From assembly GCA_034521955.1 (NCBI GenBank), contig JAXHLT010000002.1, positions 1 through 64,000 of the forward strand: a stretch of 64,000 bases of DNA, read 5' to 3'. Position numbers and translations under genes: made by a program. This DNA comes from M55B127 sp034521955. GTDB taxonomy: Bacteria; Bacillota; Halanaerobiia; Halanaerobiales; M55B127. The notes beneath the pieces are model-generated. The model was not told the origin of the DNA, ran no database searches, and saw only the letters and a list, made by a program, of their open reading frames with translations. This document shows, piece by piece, positions 37,341 to 45,877 of this stretch; positions within the stretch are counted from its first letter, which is position 1, and every line of letters starts with the position of its first letter.

Positions 37341-37934
37341 ATGAGTGAGAATAACAAAAAGGGAGCAGAATTTTTTAATAAAAGAGCAGAAGATTGGGAT
37401 GATAATGTACCTCAAAAAAGTATTGAAGTTGCCAAAGACTTTGTAAAAAAATATAAGATAGGCAAAAATGATTCTATATTAGATGTTGGCTGTGGTACAG
37501 GTATACTTTATTCTGTTTTAGAAGAAAAGAAATTTACTTATTACCTAGGAATAGATATAGCATCAAAGATGTTAGATGTTTTTAAAGAAAAGTTTCCCCA
37601 AGCCAATGTGAAAAGAATTGATTTTGAAACAAATATTAAATTAGATAAAACTTTTGATTTTGTCATAGTATTTGATACAATTCCTCATCTTCAAAAGATA
37701 GATATGGTTTTTAAAAATGCTTATAAACAACTAAAAGTAGGAGGAAACTTTTTGATTGTTCATTCCAAAACACGTAAAGCTTTAAAAGAACATCATGATG
37801 AAATCGGACATAATCAAGATGATCCAATCCCTACTGATGAAGTTCTTAGACTTATGAGTTGGACTTATGGTTTTGAAGAAATGTTAATTAAAGATGATGA
37901 TTATTTTCTATTTTCAGCTAAAAAGAAAAGATAA
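37341..37934 (+). CDS. Class I SAM-dependent methyltransferase
   Basis: 197 aa. Motif I LDVGCGTGIL near residues 48-57, IDIASKMLDVF as motif II, FDFVIVFDTIPHL and the YKQLKVGGNFLIVH region are textbook. Often found with radical or corrinoid enzymes in anaerobes, but nothing here fixes the substrate. GGAGG before ATG. Confidence 0.88.
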   Translation: MSENNKKGAEFFNKRAEDWDDNVPQKSIEVAKDFVKKYKIGKNDSILDVGCGTGILYSVLEEKKFTYYLGIDIASKMLDVFKEKFPQANVKRIDFETNIKLDKTFDFVIVFDTIPHLQKIDMVFKNAYKQLKVGGNFLIVHSKTRKALKEHHDEIGHNQDDPIPTDEVLRLMSWTYGFEEMLIKDDDYFLFSAKKKR

Positions 37935-37963
37935 TATATAATATGAAAAATACGGAGGAAATT

Positions 37964-38428
37964 ATGTTTAAAAAGATGAGAAGAGACAAAAAACAACTTA
38001 GTGAAAAAAAGGCATATGATATTTTAAAAACAAATGAATATGGAGTATTATCAACGGTTGGAGAAAACGGCTATCCCTATGGAGTTCCAGTTAACTATAT
38101 TATATTGAACAAAAAGATCTATCTACACTGTGCAAAAGAAGGTCATAAGTTAGACAATATCAGATATAGTAATAAAGTATCTTTTTCTGTGGTTAATAAA
38201 TATGAGTTAGTTCCCAATGATTTCACTTCAAAGTATGAAAGTGTAATAGTATTTGGCACAGCTAACTTTGTCGATAAAGAAATCAAAAGAGAAGCACTTA
38301 AAGGTTTTATAGATAAATTTTCACCTGATTTTAAACAAGAAGGGTATAAATATGTTGATAAAGCCTTAGATAAAACAGAGATAATTGAAATAACTATTGA
38401 TGATATCAAGGGAAAAAAGAATGATTGA
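37964..38428 (+). CDS. Pyridoxamine 5'-phosphate oxidase-like flavin protein (NimA type)
   Basis: 154 aa split-barrel FMN-binding protein. KMRRDKKQLSEKKAYDIL and GVLSTVGENGYPYGVPVNYI are the N-terminal hallmarks; LHCAKEGHKLDNIR carries the flavin-contacting His-Lys segment of the nitroimidazole-resistance (Nim) group. ATG at 37964 after GGAGGAA; a longer frame from 37943 has no site of its own. Confidence 0.88.
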   Translation: MFKKMRRDKKQLSEKKAYDILKTNEYGVLSTVGENGYPYGVPVNYIILNKKIYLHCAKEGHKLDNIRYSNKVSFSVVNKYELVPNDFTSKYESVIVFGTANFVDKEIKREALKGFIDKFSPDFKQEGYKYVDKALDKTEIIEITIDDIKGKKND

Positions 38429-38450
38429 TTAAAGGGAAGAGAAAATTATT

Positions 38451-39396
38451 ATGATCAACAATGAATTAATAGAGTGGTTATTAAAAGGAGATCCTTCCAT
38501 AATATTTCAACTTCATAGAGATCTATTAAATACTGATAGAGAAAAATTAGATCTACTTCAAAATAGTATTGCAGAAAGCGGTTGGGGTCATAAACTTTTA
38601 TCTAAACAGTCTAATAATTGGATTTGGGGAAACGGACTTTATTCACCTAAATGGATTTCTTCAACCTATACACTTTTACTGTTAAAAAGATTAAACTTAC
38701 CACAGAATAATGCAAAAGCATTAAAGGGAGCCCAAGTTTTATTAGAAGAAGGTTTAAATAACGATGGTGGTATCAACTTTCAAAAACTATAAATAGTAGT
38801 GAAACCTGTATAACAGGAATTGTACTGTCTATTTGTGGTTATTTTAACCTTAATGATAAAAGGATATATAATTTAATAGACTATATATTGAATGAACAAA
38901 TGGCAGATGGTGGTTGGAACTGTCAAAAGGAAAATGGAGCAGTTCACAGCTCTATGCATACTACAATAAATGTGTTAGAAGGATTATTAGATTATAGAGA
39001 TAAATATAATTATAAACTTGAAGAAGTTAGAAAAGCAGAAAATAAAGCACATGAGTTTTTATTAACCCATAAATTATTTAAGTCTGATAAAAATGATAAA
39101 ATTATTGATAAGAAGTTTACCTACTTATCATTTCCTCCCAGATGGCGCTATGATATCTTAAGAGTAATGGAGTATTTTTATTTTTATAATAAAGAGTATG
39201 ACAACAGAATGGAAGAAGCCTTAAAGCTAATAGTTAATAAGAAAAACAAAAATGGGAAATGGCCTCTCAGGGTAAACATGACGGCAGAGTATACTTTGAA
39301 TTAGAAGATGATAACAAAAATAGCCGTATTAATACATTAAGAGCTTTAAGGGTCTTAAAAAAATATCCTGAAAAGTTTGAGGAGGACTATGAATAA
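38451..39396 (+). pseudogene. Terpenoid-cyclase-like (prenyltransferase fold) gene with two frameshifts
   Basis: Three successive frames encode one alpha-toroid protein: WLLKGDPSIIFQLHRDL.. to a stop at 38792; then SSETCITGIVLS.. MADGGWNCQ.. to 39304; then GKHDGRVYFELEDD.. to 39396. Adding one A to the five-A run at 38783-38787, and one base before CAGGGT near 39267, restores 315 aa. The family pattern (GGINF.., SSETCITG, DGGWNC, KWPLQGKHDG) confirms that all parts belong together. Confidence 0.8.
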
Positions 39397-39428
39397 ATTG
39401 AGAGATAAAAACGAGGTATTAAAGGTAG

Positions 39429-39947
39429 GTGATACATATTTTTAGATTAGCAACAGATAAAGACTTTAAAAATATATTCAACTTATATATAGAATGCACT
39501 AGAGAACTAAATAAGCAAGGGATTATTCAGTGGGATGAAAGTTATCCAACCAAAGAAATAATAAAAAATAATATAGATAAAAATTATCAATTTGTATATA
39601 TAAAAGATGATAATTTAATTGGAACCTTTGTATTAAGTGAAGTAAAAGATGAATACTGGCAAAAAATAAACTGGTCAGAAGATAATTTTATTGGGCTACA
39701 TCTACTTGCGATAAGTCCTGAATATCAAAACAAAGGTTATGGTAAAGAAGTTATGGATTTTTGTGAAAAGTACGCAAAAGATAACAACTATAAAAGTATA
39801 CATCTAGATGTATTTTCTAAAAACAAAGGGGCATTAAAACTATATAAAAATAGAGGATATCAAAAGGTTGGGAATTTAAAATTTGAATTTAAACCTGAAG
39901 ATAACCAATTATACTATTGCTATGAAAAAGTTCTAAAGGATGATTAA
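39429..39947 (+). CDS. GNAT acetyltransferase
   Basis: 172 aa. FRLATDKDFKNIFNLYIEC at the start, LLAISPEYQNKGYGKEVM as the acetyl-CoA loop, and KGALKLYKNRGYQKVG are diagnostic. The formal start GTG 39429 is within AGGTGAT; ATT at 39438 is better spaced, as for several neighbours. Overlaps the next frame by eight bases. Confidence 0.83.
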   Translation: MIHIFRLATDKDFKNIFNLYIECTRELNKQGIIQWDESYPTKEIIKNNIDKNYQFVYIKDDNLIGTFVLSEVKDEYWQKINWSEDNFIGLHLLAISPEYQNKGYGKEVMDFCEKYAKDNNYKSIHLDVFSKNKGALKLYKNRGYQKVGNLKFEFKPEDNQLYYCYEKVLKDD

Positions 39948-40472
39948 ATTGAACATTATTACTAATCTAGCAGTAAAAATTATATTTTTCATATTATTTT
40001 ATTTCATCTGGCAGAACAGCAGCCAAAATAACATATTGATTAATAATAGTCTAATATATTTTTATCTTGCTGCAGCAATATTTGCAGTAATCATTGATAG
40101 AATTTTTTTATATTATAAAAAGGAAAAAATAATGATAGTTCAATTAATATTATAAAACGATTTAGATTTATCATTCTCTTAATACCATTAATTGAATACA
40201 TATATTTTGCAAGGATTAATAAATACATTACAGTTTTAGGAATAATTTTAGTATTTGGTGTAATAATATCTAAAATTGTTGATAGTAAAATAAATATAAA
40301 AAGTAGTATTAACTTTAAATTATTAAATAAATTACCAAACGAAGTACCTGTAAGAGAACTAATAAAAATAATAGGTTTCACCTTGATATTAAATGCATAT
40401 TATTCAACAGTGCTGGCAATAATATTTATTATTATAACTGTTAATATTAAAGAAAAAGGAGTAAAAAGATGA
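39940..40472 (+). pseudogene. Multi-helix membrane protein, frameshifted
   Basis: The first frame (71 aa, two helices, ending YYKKEK) stops at 40155. Adding one A to the six-A run near 40125-40130 continues NNDSSINIIKRF.. with further hydrophobic helices to TGA at 40470-40472, giving 177 aa. The restored stop overlaps the ATG of the next gene (ATGA), a normal operon junction, which supports the reconstruction. Family unknown. Confidence 0.65.
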
Positions 40473-41128
40473 GTAATAAAAGCTTTTGTTCCTGGAGTGG
40501 TGGAAAGGATTCAACACTTTCATTATATAAAGCATTAAAGGATGGTTTAGAGGTTAAATATCTTTTAAATATGATGAATGAAGACGGTAAAAATTCTAGG
40601 TCACATAACTTATCATTAGAGATCATTAAAGCCCAAGCTGATTCTCTCGGTATTCCCCTTATTACTAAAAATACTACCTGGGATACATATGAAGAGATAT
40701 TTGTTGACACTTTAAAACAGTTTGAAAAAGAAGGAATTAAAAATGGTATCTTTGGTGATATTGATATAGAAGATCATAGAAAATGGGAAGAGATGGTTTG
40801 TAAAAAAGCAAAATTAAATGCTGTATTACCATTATGGCAGCAGAAAAGAAAAGTACTATTAAAAGAATTTTTGGATTTAAACTTTAAAACAATGATTATT
40901 GTTGTAAACGAAAACTATTTAGATAAAAAATACTTAGGAAAGATTTTAGACAAAGAATTAGTAAATGAATTTGAAGAAATTGGTATTGATCCAAATGGAG
41001 AAAATGGAGAATACCATACTGTAGTTTTAGATGGTCCAATTTTTAATTATCCTCTTGAAATAGAAAAACAAGATAAGTTATATAATGAAGGATACTGGTT
41101 TCAAAAGATTAAGTTAATTAATACATAA
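40469..41128 (+). CDS. Diphthine-ammonia ligase family ATP-binding protein (Dph6/MJ0570-like)
   Basis: 219 aa PP-loop ATPase. SWSGGKDSTLSLYKA near residue 8-22 is the PP-loop; NGEYHTVVLDGPIF near the end is the family signature. In bacteria, which lack diphthamide, the role is unknown; some members lie in B12-related clusters, and here a corrinoid adenosyltransferase lies 1 kb downstream. ATG overlaps the preceding restored frame. Confidence 0.87.
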   Translation: MSNKSFCSWSGGKDSTLSLYKALKDGLEVKYLLNMMNEDGKNSRSHNLSLEIIKAQADSLGIPLITKNTTWDTYEEIFVDTLKQFEKEGIKNGIFGDIDIEDHRKWEEMVCKKAKLNAVLPLWQQKRKVLLKEFLDLNFKTMIIVVNENYLDKKYLGKILDKELVNEFEEIGIDPNGENGEYHTVVLDGPIFNYPLEIEKQDKLYNEGYWFQKIKLINT

Positions 41129-41144
41129 AGGAAAGATATAAGAA

Positions 41145-41408
41145 ATGGAAAATTATAAGTTGCACGGTCTAAAACCATATAAAGTACTAACATCACACGG
41201 AGGTCCAGGTGCATTAGGTGAGTTAAGTGAACTATCTAAAGAACTTTCAAATGAACATGCTGTTATCAGGTATAGTTTTTGTATTTGTTTATGCATTTTT
41301 GGGAATTGTTGTATTGGTGGATATACAGCATATAAGACAGACTCTATTTGGCCAAGCTTGATTTCAGCAAGTTTGATGAACCTAATTCTTGTGATCATCT
41401 TGACCTAA
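41145..41408 (+). pseudogene. Chimeric remnant: alpha/beta hydrolase start joined to a CPBP-protease end
   Basis: Residues 1-42 match the beginning of a proline-iminopeptidase-like hydrolase (KVLTSHGGPGALG). The rest reads GGYTAYKTDSIWPSLISASLMN, which is the end of a CPBP (Abi) membrane protease. Just before it, the +1 frame reads SGIVFVFVYAFLGIVVL, the adjoining CPBP helix, so the second part is itself frameshifted. A deletion fusing two genes near 41262 is inferred. Confidence 0.6.
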
Positions 41409-41422
41409 GAAAGGAAAAGGGC

Positions 41423-42091
41423 ATGAATTTTAAAAGAATATTTTTAAAAGTAGTTGTGTATGGTTTGTTATTATTATTAATTTTTTCAAGCTTATATGCA
41501 CTTTTTTTAAGAGATTTATGGGTTAATAAAGGTATTACCAAAACTGAAAGAAATAGGGAAATGCCTGGAGATGGTTATGTAAATAATCCGGATACGGTAT
41601 ATGAACAGGCTATCACAATAAATACACCTCCGGAATATGTCTGGTCGTATTTAATCCAGGTCGGATATAAAAGGGCAGGATGGTATAATTGGGACTTTAT
41701 CAATAGACTAGCAGCTGATAACTATTTTTACGAAAATGATAGGTCTGCTGATAGAGTAATTCCAGAACTTCAGAATCTAAATCAAGGTGATAAAATTAGT
41801 ATTGTTCCCGATATATCATTTCTAGTAGAAGAAATCAAAGAAAATGATTATTTACTTCTTACCGGTGTTGAAGAAAATGAATATGTAGTGACCTGGGCAT
41901 ATAAATTAAATAAAGTACAGGAAAACAAAACAAGGTTAATTGTAAAGTGGCAGAGTGATATAGGGGATGGATTTTTATTTGATCTAATGAATTATGTAAT
42001 TACAGAACCGGCTGGAGCAGGTATCCAACAGTGGGAGATGTTAAAAGGAATTAAACAAAGAGCAGAACGAGACTACAATAATACAAAATAA
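41423..42091 (+). CDS. SRPBCC-fold protein with N-terminal membrane anchor
   Basis: 222 aa from ATG 41423, placed after AAAGGG; the frame extends upstream into the remnant but without conservation. An N-terminal helix (residues 8-28) is followed by a START/SRPBCC-like domain (ITINTPPEYVWSYLIQVGYKRAGWYNWDF), as in SRPBCC proteins of Gram-positive bacteria. Ligand unknown. Confidence 0.72.
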   Translation: MNFKRIFLKVVVYGLLLLLIFSSLYALFLRDLWVNKGITKTERNREMPGDGYVNNPDTVYEQAITINTPPEYVWSYLIQVGYKRAGWYNWDFINRLAADNYFYENDRSADRVIPELQNLNQGDKISIVPDISFLVEEIKENDYLLLTGVEENEYVVTWAYKLNKVQENKTRLIVKWQSDIGDGFLFDLMNYVITEPAGAGIQQWEMLKGIKQRAERDYNNTK

Positions 42092-42103
42092 AAGGTGATT
42101 TTA

Positions 42104-42619
42104 ATGAGTAAGGGTTTTGTTCAAGTATATACAGGAAATGGCAAAGGTAAAACTACAGCTGCATTAGGTCTTGCTTTAAGAGCTGTCTGTGCAGGGAAGA
42201 AAGTATATATGGGTCAATTTGTTAAAAGCATGAAATATAATGAAGCTAAGGCAGAGAAGTACTTACCTGGTTTTAAGATTGAACAATATGGTCAAGGTTG
42301 TTTTATAGATAGAGAACCTTCAGAAGATGACATAAGGGCTGCTGAAAAAGGTTTAGAAAAGATTAATCAACTATTAAAAGAAGGAAAATATGATATAGTA
42401 ATATTAGATGAGATTAATATTGCTGTATATTATAATCTTTTATCACCCAGCAGAGTAGTTGAAGTAATAGACAATAAAAAAGAAGATACTGAAATTGTCT
42501 TAACAGGAAGGTATGCACATGATATGATAATTAAAAGAGCAGATTTGGTCACAGAGATGAAAGAAATAAAACATTACTTTAATAAGGGTATAAAAGCAAG
42601 AGATGGAATTGAGAGATAA
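42104..42619 (+). CDS. cobO: Corrinoid (cob(I)yrinic acid a,c-diamide) adenosyltransferase
   Basis: Transfers adenosyl from ATP to cob(I)alamin or its precursor, making adenosylcobalamin. 171 aa, CobA/CobO/BtuR fold. Walker-like loop GNGKGKTTAALGLALRA at residues 11-27, IVILDEINIAVYYNLL and LTGRYAHDMIIKRADLVTEM are characteristic. ATG 42104 follows AAAGGTGAT. It would supply cofactor for NrdJ in this window. No other cobalamin biosynthesis gene is visible here, so it may serve salvage. Confidence 0.93.
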   Translation: MSKGFVQVYTGNGKGKTTAALGLALRAVCAGKKVYMGQFVKSMKYNEAKAEKYLPGFKIEQYGQGCFIDREPSEDDIRAAEKGLEKINQLLKEGKYDIVILDEINIAVYYNLLSPSRVVEVIDNKKEDTEIVLTGRYAHDMIIKRADLVTEMKEIKHYFNKGIKARDGIER

Positions 42620-42636
42620 GCAAAGGTTGTGTAAAA

Positions 42637-43296
42637 ATGAAGTTAGCAGTATTCGATTTTAATGGAACAATATTTCCAAAAGAAACAATACCATTTTTAA
42701 TCTTCTGTTGGAAAAAATATGGGTATTCTAAAATGAAGTTAACTAAACTATACTTATCTTTAACCCCATTAATTATTAAATATAGAAATCCTACTATTAC
42801 TAAGATGGGCAAAGAAAAAATGAAAGTTCAGTTTATGTATAAATTCAGTAAGATCTTTGATGGTATGAGTAGTGAAGAAATAGATGAATATTTTAAGAAA
42901 GTAGAGAATGAAGCTAAAAATCATTATAATAGTAAAGTTTTAAAAGAAATGGATAAATTCAGAAATGAAGACTTTAAAATAATTATATTATCGGGAGCAT
43001 TTATTGAACTTCTAAAAAATGTGGGGGCTAGATTAGAAGTTGACGACATAATCGGTAGTAATATATTAAATAATAATACTAAAAAAAGATATTCAATAAT
43101 AAGTGGTTCAAAAAAATTAAGCGCTTTAAAAAGTAAGTATAATACAATAGATATTGAATGGAATAATTCTTATGCTTATGCAGATAGTATTGATGACCTA
43201 AAGTTATTAAAAACATTTGGGAATCCAGTTGCAGTAAATCCGGATGAAAAATTATTAAAATATGCTAAAAGAAATGAATGGAAGATAATTAATTAA
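42637..43296 (+). CDS. HAD superfamily protein (PSP-like) with altered catalytic motif
   Basis: 219 aa HAD-IB-type fold with helical cap. Motif I reads FDFNGT: the nucleophile Asp7 is kept but the second Asp (general acid/base) is Asn9. Motif II is ILSGA, motif III Lys in GSKKLSALK, motif IV ADSIDDLKLL. The D-to-N change would be expected to weaken or redirect phosphatase activity. ATG start; 17 bases after cobO. Confidence 0.82.
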   Translation: MKLAVFDFNGTIFPKETIPFLIFCWKKYGYSKMKLTKLYLSLTPLIIKYRNPTITKMGKEKMKVQFMYKFSKIFDGMSSEEIDEYFKKVENEAKNHYNSKVLKEMDKFRNEDFKIIILSGAFIELLKNVGARLEVDDIIGSNILNNNTKKRYSIISGSKKLSALKSKYNTIDIEWNNSYAYADSIDDLKLLKTFGNPVAVNPDEKLLKYAKRNEWKIIN

Positions 43297-43312
43297 TTTG
43301 GAGTTGTAAAAG

Positions 43313-43567
43313 ATGCATTATGTATATATAGTAAGATGTTCTGATGATACATTATATACTGGTTATACAAATGATCTAGATAGAAGGATACAGATGCACA
43401 ATGATGGACAGGGTGCAAAGTATACCAAGGGAAGACGACCTGTAAAATTAGTATATTCAGAAGAGTTTAAATCAAAGAGTAAAGCAATGAAGAGAGAATA
43501 TGAGATTAAACAGCTAAAAAGGACAAATAAAGTGATATTAATAAAAGATAATACTAAAAAAGCATAA
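43313..43567 (+). CDS. GIY-YIG nuclease-domain protein (UPF0213)
   Basis: 84 aa. HYVYIVRCSDDTLYTGYTNDL contains the GIY-YIG variant (YVY..YTG), and RRIQMHN, AKYTKGRRPVKLVYSEEF and AMKREYEIKQL follow as in YhbQ/YazA-type proteins. ATG after TTGGAG. Function unknown; likely structure-specific endonuclease. Confidence 0.92.
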   Translation: MHYVYIVRCSDDTLYTGYTNDLDRRIQMHNDGQGAKYTKGRRPVKLVYSEEFKSKSKAMKREYEIKQLKRTNKVILIKDNTKKA

Positions 43568-43633
43568 TTAGATTTACGGATTCTCATTAAATAAATGATT
43601 TAAATAGTTAATAATATTTTTGGGAGTGAGCGT

Positions 43634-44626
43634 ATGAATTCTTATCAGAGAGTATTTAGAAGATTAAAGGGAAAAGAAGTAGATAAAATTCCCAATTTAA
43701 ATATTATTATGACATTTGCTGCAAAATTTATTGATGTTCCCTATAGTAAATATGTTAAGGATTACAGATATCTTGTAGAAGGAAATATAAAATGCTGTGA
43801 AGAATTTGGAATAGATATGGTAAGTGCAATTTCAGATCCCTGTCGAGAAGGACATGATATGGGAGCAAAAATTAAATTTCCTTATGATGGTGTTCCTCAC
43901 TTTGACGGGATTTTAATTGATGATTATAAAAAATTAAATTCTTTAAATGTCGTTGATCCTCTTAAAGGAGAACGGATGTTAGATAGAATAAAAGCGGTTG
44001 AACTTTTTAGAAAAAAAGTAGGGGGCACTTATCCAATCTTAGGTTGGGTAGAAGGTGCTTATGCTGAAGCCTGTGATCTAAGAGGAATGAATCAAACCAT
44101 GCTTGATATTTATGAAAATACTGAAAAATTAGAACAATTATTAGAAATCTGTACTGAACAGGCAATTCTTTTTGCCAAAGAACAGGTCAAGGCGGGAGCA
44201 GATTTTATAGGTATAGGTGATGCAGCAGCTTCCTTAATAGGACCTGAGAATTATAAGAAATTTGCTTTACCCTATGAAAAAAGAATTATTAAAGCTATAC
44301 ATGATCTTGATGCTAAAGTAAAACTTCATATCTGTGGTAATATTAATCCTCTCTTAGAACAATTGGTGGAGACTAATGCCGATATTATTGACTTAGACTG
44401 GATGGTTGATTTTAAAAAGGCTGTTGAAATATTCCAAGGTAAAGCTTCAGCAAATGGTAACTTTGATCCAGTAGGTGTCTTAATGCAGGGGTCACCAGAA
44501 AAAGTAAAAAGAGCTGTAAAAGAATGTGTGAATAGTGGAGATAAAACAACCTTTATAGCAGCTGGTTGTGAGGTTCCAGTTAGTACACCATATGAAAATA
44601 TGTATGCTGTAAATTTATCTTTATAA
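43634..44626 (+). CDS. Uroporphyrinogen decarboxylase family protein (corrinoid methyltransferase-like)
   Basis: 330 aa TIM barrel of the UroD/MtaA/CmuA group. Zinc-binding His232-x-Cys234 in HICGN and Cys312 in AAGCEVP match MtaA/MtbA methylcobamide:thiol methyltransferases, not heme-pathway UroD. Predicted to move methyl groups from a corrinoid protein. No corrinoid protein gene is adjacent. ATG behind GGGAG. Confidence 0.83.
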   Translation: MNSYQRVFRRLKGKEVDKIPNLNIIMTFAAKFIDVPYSKYVKDYRYLVEGNIKCCEEFGIDMVSAISDPCREGHDMGAKIKFPYDGVPHFDGILIDDYKKLNSLNVVDPLKGERMLDRIKAVELFRKKVGGTYPILGWVEGAYAEACDLRGMNQTMLDIYENTEKLEQLLEICTEQAILFAKEQVKAGADFIGIGDAAASLIGPENYKKFALPYEKRIIKAIHDLDAKVKLHICGNINPLLEQLVETNADIIDLDWMVDFKKAVEIFQGKASANGNFDPVGVLMQGSPEKVKRAVKECVNSGDKTTFIAAGCEVPVSTPYENMYAVNLSL

Positions 44627-44712
44627 AACAAAACAGAAAAGTAAATTATATTTTTAACAAGGATTTTTAATATAAGTATTGAAAGTGTATATTAAGAGAA
44701 TAAAATATCATG

Positions 44713-44845
44713 ATCTTCGAGCTATATTAACCTAAGGTTGAAATTCTATGGAAATATAGCCGCCAGGGTTTAATAAGGAAACTTTTAAGCCTCCCAGCTT
44801 GGAAAGGAGATATATTTCTTTCCGGTGCCTTTATATATAATAGGT
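44713..44845 (+). ncRNA. Moco/Tuco riboswitch upstream of tungstate uptake genes
   Basis: The segment contains the molybdenum-cofactor RNA core as I remember it from the E. coli moaA leader: CCGCCAGGG, a hairpin, then GCCTCCC followed by a linker and GGAAAGG. Stems seen: GCTATAT/ATATAGC around an AACC-AGGTT hairpin (44720-44760); GGGTTTAA/TTTAAGCC (44766-44790); GGAAAG/CTTTCC (44801-44823). It lies about 170 bases before tupA. ACTCCTT at 44888 is complementary to the tupA ribosome site AAGGAGT at 44998, a possible translational switch. The rest of 44627-45014 has no gene. Confidence 0.82.
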
Positions 44846-45014
44846 AGCGGTTTTCTTATTTGTATTATTATTTTTTTTAAAATAATAACTCCTTTCTAGC
44901 AGATTATAGATGTTGATTTCATATGTAATTAATAATATATATAAATGGGAATGAGGTTAGTTTAGCCAACAAAATAATAAATCAACTAAGAAAATTTAAG
45001 GAGTGTTTTAATTA

Positions 45015-45857
45015 ATGCTTAAAAATAGATCTTTAATAATTGGAATGATCTTTTTAGTTTTAATAGCAACTTTTGTTTTTGTAGACAGTTCAATAAATGC
45101 ACAAGAAAGACTTGTATTAGCAACAACCACAAGTACTGAAAATTCAGGTTTATTAGATGTATTAATTCCACCATTTGAAGAAAAGTTTAATATCAGAGTA
45201 GATGTGGTTTCAGTTGGGACAGGTAAAGCAATTAGTTTAGCTGAAAATGGTGATGCTGATATAATATTAGTTCATGCCAGAGAGGCTGAAATTGAATTTG
45301 TCGAAGCAGGTTTTGGTATAAACAGAAGAGATGTAATGTACAATGATTTTATAATTTTAGGACCACCTGCTGATCCTGCAGGTATAAAGGGAATGGAAGA
45401 TGCAAGTCAATCATTTAAAAAAATTGCAGAATCTAAAAGCAGTTTTGTTTCAAGAGGAGATGAATCTGGTACTAACAAAAAAGAACTATCTATCTGGGGT
45501 AGTGCAAATATAGAACCTTCAGGTAATTGGTACATAGAAACAGGTCAGGGTATGGGAGCAAGTCTTAATGTTGCAAATGAAAAAGAAGCATATATTTTAG
45601 CTGACCGTGGTACATATTTAGCATACAGTTCAGATTTAGATATAGAGATATTAGTAGAGGGAGATTCAGAGTTGTTTAATCCCTATGGTATCATACCGGT
45701 TAATCCTGCTTACCATTCACATGTGAACTATCAGATGGCGATGGCTTTTGTGGGATATATTACTTCTCAACAAGGGCAAAAAATCATTAGTGAATACACT
45801 GCATATGGCAAAGTATTATTTAATCCATCAGCAATTAGCTCTGAAAAATTAAAATAA
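45015..45857 (+). CDS. tupA: Tungstate ABC transporter substrate-binding protein
   Basis: 280 aa exported binding protein. Signal peptide residues 1-31 ending INAQ; no lipobox Cys, so soluble in a periplasm, which suggests a two-membrane cell. LATTTSTENSGLLD, VSVGTGKAI, DIILVHAREAE, FVSRGDESGTNKKE and a NVANEK stretch are characteristic of TupA/WtpA-like oxyanion binders (TTTS motif). First gene after the Moco-type RNA; tupB follows 20 bases later. Confidence 0.93.
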   Translation: MLKNRSLIIGMIFLVLIATFVFVDSSINAQERLVLATTTSTENSGLLDVLIPPFEEKFNIRVDVVSVGTGKAISLAENGDADIILVHAREAEIEFVEAGFGINRRDVMYNDFIILGPPADPAGIKGMEDASQSFKKIAESKSSFVSRGDESGTNKKELSIWGSANIEPSGNWYIETGQGMGASLNVANEKEAYILADRGTYLAYSSDLDIEILVEGDSELFNPYGIIPVNPAYHSHVNYQMAMAFVGYITSQQGQKIISEYTAYGKVLFNPSAISSEKLK

Positions 45858-45877
45858 ATTTAAGGAATGAATATTAA

